DNA from: an uncultured Clostridia bacterium
Lineage (GTDB): Bacteria > Bacillota > Clostridia > Oscillospirales > UBA644
Reading direction: 5' to 3'
DNA: 10,496 bases
Assembly (NCBI GenBank): GCA_904502105.1
Contig: CAJGDF010000037.1
Location: 1 to 10,496, forward strand
Part shown: in pieces, positions 1-5,150 of the stretch
Layout: every line of letters begins with the position of its first letter
Position numbering within the stretch: position 1 is the stretch's first letter
Notes under the pieces: generated by a model
What the model was told of the DNA's origin: nothing
The model's database searches: none
The model's input: the letters and a program-made list of their open reading frames with translations, nothing else
Position numbers and translations under genes: made by a program

Positions 1-308
1 AAAAGATCACCCATAGACGTTGTGATCTTCTTAATTTTATCGGAAAGGTCAAGGTCTATAACCTCGGCATATTCTGTTTTTGCACCGAAACGCTCCGCAC
101 CCTGCTGCATTTTCATCCCGAGTGTAAAACCGTCAATACCTTCTTCAAAACCGGGATAGTTGTCTATAACATCAGTCAGAGCCATCTGACCGCCAGGCGC
201 CATTCTTTCTATTGTTAAAACATCAAGCCCTGCTCTTGAAGCATATAAAGCCGCAGTGTAGCCTGCAGGACCGCCGCCGATTATTATCATATCATAAATG
301 TGTTTCAT
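1..308 (-). CDS. trxB: Thioredoxin reductase, N-terminal part (cut by left edge)
   Basis: Thioredoxin reductase is a cytoplasmic FAD flavoenzyme that passes electrons from NADPH to thioredoxin. About 102 residues are visible, from an ATG at 306-308 to the window edge. The protein opens MKHIYDMIIIGGGPAGYTAA, the Rossmann dinucleotide-binding GGGPAG motif of the FAD domain. It continues with APGGQM and the IDNYPGF segment, both characteristic of low-molecular-weight TrxB. The redox CxxC and the NADPH domain would lie beyond the edge. A GGAG ribosome binding site at 317-320, 8 nt before the ATG, supports the start. pnuC lies 85 nt upstream on the same strand with no clear terminator between, so read-through is possible. 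A TATAAT-like -10 at 349-354 could serve a promoter of its own, but I see no matching -35. Related ferredoxin-type flavin reductases cannot be fully excluded from the N-terminus alone. Confidence 0.9.
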   Translation of the reverse strand, partial: MKHIYDMIIIGGGPAGYTAALYASRAGLDVLTIERMAPGGQMALTDVIDNYPGFEEGIDGFTLGMKMQQGAERFGAKTEYAEVIDLDLSDKIKKITTSMGDL

Positions 309-393
309 ATTTTTGTCTCCAAATATAATTTTTCTTTATTATGATATAATTATATCCTATTTTCTTTTTTATTTCCGTGACTTTATCACACAA
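309..393 (-). other. pnuC-trxB intergenic spacer with AT-rich 14-bp palindrome
   Basis: This 85-nt spacer holds the trxB ribosome binding site and a perfect palindrome, GATATAATTATATC, at 343-356. The palindrome contains a TATAAT on both strands and could be a -10 element or an operator. No good -35 hexamer sits 16-19 nt upstream on the minus strand, and no terminator hairpin with a T-run follows pnuC. A small GTGA/TCAC hairpin near 377-390 is too weak to call. Confidence 0.3.
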
Positions 394-1077
394 TCAGCCT
401 TTTTGTCTCTTTTCCATTTTCAACCAATTAAAAAATCCGTAAAGGTCGTTGAATAAAAAGACGACAAAGCAGATTATTACCGAAAAATATGAAATGTCAC
501 TTATGGTAGCCAATATCCACATAACTATCAAAACAATGTCGTTTGCGGCATAAGCGAGCGCAAAATAGGGGCTTCTTCTGAATGTTAAATATGCACCGAG
601 AAAGCTTGTTGTGACTGATACCGTGCTTGGAATCAGATTTGCTGTGTTTAACGCCCCGAGAATAAAGTAAAAAAGTACGGTAACGGCAGCCGTTAACACA
701 AACATAAAAATAACTTCTTTTTTTGTTATTTTATTGATTTCAACCTCTGCCCTGTTTCCGTTATATGGGTTTCTCAACCATGATATGAGGGCAAAAAGCG
801 CCATTGGAGCTGTCATTGCAAGATAAGTTGCCATTTCTCCGTAATAAGCAAAAGAGTATGATATTATGCCGTAAAAAATGCTGAATATAAGCATCAGAAA
901 CTGACCGAATGGATTTCCTTTAGCATTGAATATAAGCGATGTTACGCCAATAATTGATGCTGAAAATGTTAAATAATTAACTCTGTCAAAAACAACGAAA
1001 GAAACTGTTATAAACAAAACCGAAAAACTCCAGAGTAAAATTTCGGATTTGGTAAAATAAGCAAAAATTTTTTTCAT
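394..1077 (-). CDS. pnuC: PnuC-family vitamin/nucleoside transporter
   Basis: PnuC proteins are membrane facilitators that take up nicotinamide riboside or related compounds, which are then trapped by phosphorylation. Some relatives carry thiamine or other vitamins, so the substrate is inferred. The 227-residue protein is almost wholly hydrophobic, with seven or eight membrane spans. It carries the family landmarks WLRNPYNG (residues 100-107), NDIVLIVMW (179-187) and NDLYGFFNW (210-218). The basic tail MEKRQKG should be cytoplasmic. I chose the ATG at 1075-1077 because GAGGG (1083-1087) sits 5 nt ahead of it. A longer frame from a GTG at 1105-1107 would start inside the terminator stem and has no ribosome binding site. 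The gene has its own promoter (1185-1213) and an attenuator-like leader. trxB follows 85 nt downstream. No kinase or NAD gene lies nearby to fix the substrate. Confidence 0.88.
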   Translation of the reverse strand: MKKIFAYFTKSEILLWSFSVLFITVSFVVFDRVNYLTFSASIIGVTSLIFNAKGNPFGQFLMLIFSIFYGIISYSFAYYGEMATYLAMTAPMALFALISWLRNPYNGNRAEVEINKITKKEVIFMFVLTAAVTVLFYFILGALNTANLIPSTVSVTTSFLGAYLTFRRSPYFALAYAANDIVLIVMWILATISDISYFSVIICFVVFLFNDLYGFFNWLKMEKRQKG

Positions 1078-1178
1078 TTTATCCCTCAAAAAAAGCATTC
1101 GCAACACATCTTCAAAGACCTAACGATGTGTTAACGAATGCTTATGCATTACACTACCCGGTGGCAGTTTTATTCTTT
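1078..1178 (-). promoter_or_regulatory. Structured pnuC 5' leader, possible riboswitch or attenuator
   Basis: The leader is about 100 nt from the predicted transcription start near 1178 to the pnuC ATG. It begins with an A-rich stretch, then a compact hairpin (ACTGCC at 1163-1168 with GGTAGT at 1153-1158, loop ACCG). Next comes AATGC (1146-1150), which can pair with GCATT (1137-1141), the 5' arm of the terminator. That 5-bp pairing and the terminator exclude each other, the layout expected of an antiterminator. I do not recognise the sequence as TPP, FMN, preQ1-I, fluoride, ZTP or NAD+-I. I cannot judge NAD+-II from memory. The regulatory role is inferred from layout only. Confidence 0.5.
1088..1143 (-). 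terminator. Rho-independent terminator in the pnuC leader (attenuator candidate)
   Basis: In the minus-strand transcript a 9-bp outer stem (AAGCATTCG at 1135-1143 with its complement at 1093-1101) is followed by an 8-bp inner stem (AACACATC at 1125-1132 with 1103-1110). A small internal bulge separates them, and the loop is 14 nt (1111-1124). The outer stem runs straight into a T-tract (1088-1094 on the plus strand is all A). The hairpin lies after the pnuC promoter and its T-tract abuts the pnuC GAGGG site, so pnuC messages must read through it. It can also end messages from the upstream regulator-protease pair, which has no other terminator. Confidence 0.85.
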
Positions 1179-1184
1179 TTTATT

Positions 1185-1213
1185 ATTTTAACATATATTT
1201 TCGGAAATGTCAA
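1185..1213 (-). promoter_or_regulatory. Sigma-A promoter of pnuC
   Basis: On the minus strand a perfect -35 TTGACA (1208-1213) is followed by a 17-bp spacer and the -10 TAAAAT (1185-1190, 5 of 6 matches). It begins 8 nt after the stop codon of the upstream CPBP protease gene. Predicted transcription start is near 1178. Confidence 0.8.
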
Positions 1214-1221
1214 TAGCCCGG

Positions 1222-1971
1222 TTAAATGAATATTGTCCAAACGGTGATGCTTACAATATGAACGACCGCATGACTCATCATTGAGTAGATAATGCCGTAT
1301 TTTCTGTAAAGATGCCCGAATACAACTCCGAATGCCCCGTTGAGAAGAAAGCAGCGGAATACAATGAGGGGTGTTAGTTCACCTATAAGTACCGCTGTTG
1401 CAGGCAGATGCCCTGCAGCGAAAAGGAGAGCCGATACGATGTTTGAAATAACATATATGATATCGGGAACGGTTTCTTTCTTTTTGTTGAACAGCTTGTT
1501 AAAAATAAAAACAAGCAAGGACATCATAAATAATCTTAGAAGAATTTCTTCAATTATTCCGCCGTAAAGAATGCTTGCCCAAATTCTTATTGGTGTTATT
1601 TTAACGGTTTCCGGACCGATTCCGTCGATAAATTCCCCGAATGTCCATGGATCAAGACTGTAAATAATGCCGAGAATTGCGGAGATAGCCAATGTTTTTC
1701 CGCTTTTGTATGTGTCAGGCTTTAACGGCTTATTCAGTCCTGTTTTATCGCTCAAAATATACCCGAAAAATCCGCAAACGACTGCATAACCAACAGTTTG
1801 AATTGCTGTCAGCGCTACCAGTAATCCCTTGCCCGGAATTTGTGTCATGACCTCATCTGTCATTTCCTGTGGAAGCATTTCAAGCAGATATCCTCCGCTT
1901 AACGCCCCTGAAATAAGAGCTATCGGAAAAAGACATAATGTGAAAATAATTGCTTTCTTAATTATTTTCAT
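1222..1971 (-). CDS. CPBP-family intramembrane metalloprotease
   Basis: CPBP (CAAX protease/bacteriocin-processing, Abi/Rce1-like) proteins are integral membrane metalloproteases. Bacterial members act in bacteriocin self-immunity, peptide processing or regulated proteolysis. This 249-residue protein has an N-terminal hydrophobic segment and several further spans. The catalytic signature is present: GGIIEEILLRLF (E141, E142, R146), FAAGH (H188) and SHAVVH (H234). The last motif has His238 where many members have Asn or Asp. I chose the ATG at 1969-1971 because GAGGT lies 5 nt ahead; a TTG 12 nt further upstream is less likely. The start overlaps the 3' end of the membrane-bound MerR-type gene by 14 nt, so the two are co-transcribed and probably translationally coupled. 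The substrate is unknown. The upstream membrane-anchored regulator is an obvious candidate, but that is inference. Confidence 0.88.
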   Translation of the reverse strand: MKIIKKAIIFTLCLFPIALISGALSGGYLLEMLPQEMTDEVMTQIPGKGLLVALTAIQTVGYAVVCGFFGYILSDKTGLNKPLKPDTYKSGKTLAISAILGIIYSLDPWTFGEFIDGIGPETVKITPIRIWASILYGGIIEEILLRLFMMSLLVFIFNKLFNKKKETVPDIIYVISNIVSALLFAAGHLPATAVLIGELTPLIVFRCFLLNGAFGVVFGHLYRKYGIIYSMMSHAVVHIVSITVWTIFI

Positions 1972-2698
1972 CGTAAACCTCAACGCAGAATCCTTTATGG
2001 CCGCAATTTTTGCAGGTCAGCTTTCGCAGAGTCGGCGTATGGTTTGCCCAAAACATTTCTTTAAACGATGGCTTGAATGTTGTATGACAGTTCGGGCAGA
2101 TATAAGCAGCGTGCTTGTAATAATAACCGGATACAATTATTCCGTAAGGTATTGCAAGACATGCCCAGATAACAAACAGCCACCAGAATCCGTGTGTTAT
2201 CCAAAGAATTACTCCAGCACATTGCAATATACTTAATGGTATACCCGCTAAAATCATTGCAAGGCGCATCTTTTTAATTTTATTCTTGTTTTCCATTGTG
2301 TACGCTATATCACCGATAGAGTTGACAGAGAAATTTTCTGTATTCTTCAGGTATTTTTTCAGCTTTCTGATATTTTCAAGCTTTGATTTTGTGTTTTCAA
2401 TCTCATTTTCAAGAGCTTCGGCTTGAGTTTCAAGCAAAAGTTCTATAACATTCTGCGGCTGTTCTTCTTTGAAAAGCTCACCGATACTGTTGATTGAAAT
2501 ATCGAGATCCCTAAGAAAGCAGATCGTTTTAAGTTTATTGACATCTTCTTCGGTATATAACCTTCTTCCGCCTTCGCTCAGCTCGCTCGGTATCAGAATA
2601 TTTCTGCTGTCATAGTATTGAACTGTTCTTACCGAAACGCCGCAAAGCTTTGCCAATTCGCCTGTTGAATACAGTGCTTTGTCATTGTTTTGAGACAT
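1958..2698 (-). CDS. Membrane-anchored MerR-family regulator with C-terminal zinc ribbon
   Basis: The 246-residue protein begins with a MerR winged-helix DNA-binding domain (about residues 8-77: YSTGELAKLCGVSVRTVQYY, then GGRRLY and a second helical pair). An acidic-basic coiled coil (about 80-120) would be the dimer helix. Two hydrophobic spans follow (about 144-166 and 171-192), then a zinc ribbon with CPNC at 201-204 and CKNC at 229-232. Both ends should face the cytoplasm, so the DNA-binding domain is tethered to the membrane. MerR proteins usually twist promoters with long spacers in response to a ligand, and the gene's own promoter has that form. The ATG at 2696-2698 is chosen for its strong GGAGGT (2705-2710) 6 nt upstream; a frame extending to 2755 has no such site and would run past the promoter. 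The CPBP protease gene overlaps its end. The effector is unknown. Confidence 0.85.
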   Translation of the reverse strand: MSQNNDKALYSTGELAKLCGVSVRTVQYYDSRNILIPSELSEGGRRLYTEEDVNKLKTICFLRDLDISINSIGELFKEEQPQNVIELLLETQAEALENEIENTKSKLENIRKLKKYLKNTENFSVNSIGDIAYTMENKNKIKKMRLAMILAGIPLSILQCAGVILWITHGFWWLFVIWACLAIPYGIIVSGYYYKHAAYICPNCHTTFKPSFKEMFWANHTPTLRKLTCKNCGHKGFCVEVYDENN

Positions 2699-2719
2699 AG
2701 CTTCACCTCCTATGGTGCC

Positions 2720-2750
2720 ATTATATATCATTACGCCGCGTAACAAGCAA
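2720..2750 (-). promoter_or_regulatory. MerR-type promoter and operator of the regulator-protease operon
   Basis: On the minus strand: -35-like TTGCTT (2745-2750), a 19-bp spacer and a perfect -10 TATAAT (2720-2725). Within the spacer lies a perfect dyad, TTACGC-N-GCGTAA (2731-2743). A spacer longer than the usual 17 bp with a central dyad is the hallmark of MerR-controlled promoters, so autoregulation is likely. Predicted start near 2713 leaves a leader of about 15 nt with GGAGGT. The word CATTACG recurs at 2729-2735 and 2753-2759. Confidence 0.7.
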
Positions 2751-2848
2751 TACATTACGTTGTGTATGTGCGAAAAAGTTTACTTTTATTTATCTTATCA
2801 TGTTTATATGACATTATTTTAACATGATTCGATTAATTGTTTTAACAC

Positions 2849-2874
2849 AGTAAATTAACTCTTGACAATTTACT
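2849..2874. promoter_or_regulatory. Inverted repeat over the glnA -35 box, candidate operator
   Basis: AGTAAATT (2849-2856) and AATTTACT (2867-2874) form an 8-bp inverted repeat with a 10-nt spacer. The second arm begins on the last base of the -35 hexamer, and the spacer holds the rest. A dimeric repressor bound here would block RNA polymerase. It does not match the Bacillus GlnR/TnrA consensus TGTNA-N7-TNACA, so the regulator is unknown. AT-rich DNA produces such repeats by chance at a modest rate. Confidence 0.4.
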
Positions 2875-2890
2875 TTCTTTTGAGTATAAT
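2862..2890 (+). promoter_or_regulatory. Consensus sigma-A promoter of glnA
   Basis: TTGACA (2862-2867) and TATAAT (2885-2890) are both perfect and separated by exactly 17 bp. Predicted start near 2897 gives an untranslated leader of about 32 nt, too short for a riboswitch. GGAGG (2917-2921) lies 7 nt before the glnA ATG. Such a strong core promoter suggests high expression limited by a repressor. Confidence 0.92.
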
Positions 2891-2928
2891 TTTGTTAGAT
2901 ACAACTTATTGAAAATGGAGGAAATTTT

Positions 2929-4353
2929 ATGGCAAAAAGTATTCAGGATATTCTTAACATTATCAAAGAAAACGATATTAAAATGGTCGACTTTAAAATG
3001 GTCGATATCAACGGTCAGTATCGTCACGTAACTATTCCCGCTGAAAACTTTTCCGAAGACACAATGAAGAGCGGTATCGGATTTGACGCTTCCAACTACG
3101 GTTATGCCGTTGTTGAAAAGAGTGATATGGTATTTATTCCCGATCCCGATACAGCAGTTATCGATCCCTTCTGCAGTATTCCAACTCTTTCTATGACGGG
3201 TAATGCGATGATCATCGATTCTCCCGAAAACCGTCCTCTTGCACAGTATCCGAGAAATATTGTTCGCGCTGCTGTTGAATCAATGAAAAAGAGCGGCGTT
3301 GCAGATACAATGTATATTCTTCCCGAATTTGAATTTTATCTTTTCGATGAAGTTACATGGGGTGTTCAGGGTAATTATATCGGCGCTCAGGTCGATGCTG
3401 TTCAGTCTTATTGGAACAGCACAAACGAAGGCCACGGCGTAGTTGTTCCCAAACAGAAAAACTATCATATCGCTAAGCCTTTCGATATTTCTTACGAATG
3501 CCGCAGTGAAATGTGTATGCATATGCTTGATGCCGGTATCGAAATAAATTATCATCATCCCGAAGTTGCAGCTTCCGGTCAGTTTGAGATCGAACCCCAG
3601 CTCGGTGAAGTTGTTCATATGGCAGATGCTACAATGATGATCAAATATATCATTCATAACACTGCTCTCAAATACGGCAAGAGTGCAACCTTTATGCCTA
3701 AGCCCATTTACGGCGAAGCAGGCAGCGGTATGCACGTTCATATGCTTCTTATGAAAGACGGCAAGCCCGTATTCTCCGATGATAACGGCTATTCTCACCT
3801 CAGCAAAACAGCGCATTACTTTATGGGCGGTCTTCTTAAACATATCGCTTCTCTTTGCGCTCTTACAAACCCCAGCACAAACTCATTCAAACGTCTCGTT
3901 CCCGGCTTTGAAGCTCCTGTAACCGTAGGTTATGCAACTTCCAACAGAAGCGCCGTTATCAGAATTCCCGCTTATGCAAAATCTCCCGAAAAACGCCGCT
4001 TCGAGCTTCGTAATCCCGATGCAACCTGCAACCCGTATTTCTGCTATGCTGCTATTCTTATGGCAGGTCTTGACGGTATCAAAAATCAGATCGATCCGCA
4101 TGAAAACGGTTGGGGTCCCTATGACATGAACCTTTATCATCTCAGTGACGAGGAAAAGGCAAAGCTTCATCATCTTCCTACATCTCTCGACGAAGCGCTC
4201 AACGCGCTCGAAGCTGACCACGATTATCTTACTGCAGACGGCGTATTCCCCGAAGAACTTCTCAATAACTTTATTAAAACCAAACGTGAAGAATGCCGTC
4301 AGCTCGCTGCAATTCCTCATCCCGCTGAATTCGATAAATATTATAATCTGTAA
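2929..4353 (+). CDS. glnA: Glutamine synthetase, type I
   Basis: GlnA makes glutamine from glutamate, ammonia and ATP as a cytoplasmic dodecamer and is the main entry of ammonia into metabolism. The 474-residue length fits type I. Visible motifs include the beta-grasp start (MVDFKMVDINGQYRHVTIP), LPEFEFYLFD at 131-140 (metal-binding Glu), GSGMHVHM at 265-272, NPSTNSFKRLVPGFEAPV at 314-331, and NRSAVIRIP at 339-347. Arg359 region FELRNPD completes the active site. The C-terminal part NLYHLSDEE (401-409) aligns with the NLYDLPPEE segment of enterobacterial GlnA that carries the adenylylated tyrosine, here Tyr403, and the end HPAEFDKYYNL is also of that kind. Codon use favours CCC, CTT and AAC, as in highly expressed genes. 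It is transcribed alone from its own promoter and ends at a strong terminator. Confidence 0.97.
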   Translation: MAKSIQDILNIIKENDIKMVDFKMVDINGQYRHVTIPAENFSEDTMKSGIGFDASNYGYAVVEKSDMVFIPDPDTAVIDPFCSIPTLSMTGNAMIIDSPENRPLAQYPRNIVRAAVESMKKSGVADTMYILPEFEFYLFDEVTWGVQGNYIGAQVDAVQSYWNSTNEGHGVVVPKQKNYHIAKPFDISYECRSEMCMHMLDAGIEINYHHPEVAASGQFEIEPQLGEVVHMADATMMIKYIIHNTALKYGKSATFMPKPIYGEAGSGMHVHMLLMKDGKPVFSDDNGYSHLSKTAHYFMGGLLKHIASLCALTNPSTNSFKRLVPGFEAPVTVGYATSNRSAVIRIPAYAKSPEKRRFELRNPDATCNPYFCYAAILMAGLDGIKNQIDPHENGWGPYDMNLYHLSDEEKAKLHHLPTSLDEALNALEADHDYLTADGVFPEELLNNFIKTKREECRQLAAIPHPAEFDKYYNL

Positions 4354-4362
4354 TTTGAAATT

Positions 4363-4400
4363 AAAATACCTTCGGCATTTCCTTGCCGAAGGTATTTTTT
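4363..4400 (+). terminator. Rho-independent terminator after glnA
   Basis: A perfect 14-bp stem (4363-4376 with 4385-4398; core TACCTTCGGC/GCCGAAGGTA) encloses an 8-nt loop and ends in a run of six T. It starts 9 nt after the glnA stop codon. Only 12 nt separate it from the next start codon, so the following operon depends either on read-through or on a promoter buried in this element. Confidence 0.93.
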
Positions 4401-4412
4401 AAATAATATATT

Positions 4413-5141
4413 ATGCATAAATTATATAAAAAGAGCGAGATACTGTTTTTTGTCGCATGGCTTGTGGTCTACATTGTTGCATCAAGCTTTTTGGACAGCC
4501 TTTCTTCCTCTGCTGGAATTGAGAAGATATTCACTGCTTTTTTTCATATCATAATGTCTGCAACGGCAATAATATGGCTAAAAAAACACGATCTGCTAAA
4601 AAAATACGGCATTTGTTCGATCAAAATACCTGCATCAAAATTTCTTTTTTATATACCGCTTGCTATTATTGTTTCATGCAACCTATGGTTTGGAACGGCT
4701 TTAAACTACACTGTCTCGGAAACCGTATTCTATATCATCAGCATGGTATGTGTCGGCTTTCTTGAGGAATTTATTTTCAGAGGGCTTCTTTTCCGTGCAA
4801 TGGAAAAAAATGGGCTCAGATCAGCAATTATCGTTTCAAGTGTTACGTTTGGAATAGGCCATATAATAAATCTTTTCAACGGAAGCGGCGCTGATATCGT
4901 TTCAAATCTCTGTCAGATATTTTCTGCAATCGCTATCGGTTTTTTATTTGTTATTATTTTTTACCGTTCAAAAAGCCTTTTGCCATGCATCGTCACGCAC
5001 AGTGCGATCAATGCTTTGAGCGTTGTTTCAAAGGAAACATCATCATTGAATAATGTTATTATCTCTGTGATATTAACTTTAATTTCTTTAATGTACATCG
5101 TTATTATTCTTAAAATAAAACAAGATAAAGGCATTAATTAG
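4413..5141 (+). CDS. CPBP-family intramembrane metalloprotease (second copy)
   Basis: This 242-residue membrane protein of the CPBP/CAAX protease family has about six to eight spans. It has the full canonical signature: FLEEFIFRGLLFR (E118, E119, R123), FGIGH (H150) and THSAIN (H196, N200). It is closer to the family consensus than the CPBP protein at 1222-1971 and does not look like a recent duplicate of it. The ATG at 4413 is the only sensible start because a stop lies three codons upstream and the next Met is at residue 48. It has no recognisable ribosome binding site. The stop codon TAG overlaps the ribosome binding site of the GH32 gene downstream, so the two are co-transcribed. Substrate and role are unknown. 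Members near metabolic genes often have no proven link to them. Confidence 0.9.
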   Translation: MHKLYKKSEILFFVAWLVVYIVASSFLDSLSSSAGIEKIFTAFFHIIMSATAIIWLKKHDLLKKYGICSIKIPASKFLFYIPLAIIVSCNLWFGTALNYTVSETVFYIISMVCVGFLEEFIFRGLLFRAMEKNGLRSAIIVSSVTFGIGHIINLFNGSGADIVSNLCQIFSAIAIGFLFVIIFYRSKSLLPCIVTHSAINALSVVSKETSSLNNVIISVILTLISLMYIVIILKIKQDKGIN

Positions 5142-5150
5142 GAGATTACT

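Noticed and set aside
1078..1107. Longer pnuC frame starting with GTG at 1105-1107
   Set aside because: The start would lie inside the terminator stem without a ribosome binding site, while the ATG at 1077 has GAGGG at proper distance.
1078..1178. TPP or FMN riboswitch before pnuC
   Set aside because: The CUGAGA and other conserved TPP or FMN core blocks are absent, and the leader before the terminator is too short for them.
1829..2236. Plus-strand frame across the CPBP-regulator junction
   Set aside because: Opposes two genes with full motifs and good ribosome binding sites; no features of its own.
2699..2755. Longer regulator frame starting at 2755
   Set aside because: It would run through the promoter and operator, and the ATG at 2698 has a near-perfect GGAGGT.
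2760..2928. GlnR/TnrA box before glnA
   Set aside because: No stretch fits TGTNA-N7-TNACA; TGTTTATATGACA is the nearest but lacks the required A and spacing.
3280..4320. Long minus-strand open frames inside glnA (3280-3843 and 3883-4320)
   Set aside because: They are antisense to a clearly intact glnA, their translations show no family features, and they have no ribosome binding site or promoter. Codon bias in glnA keeps the opposite strand open.
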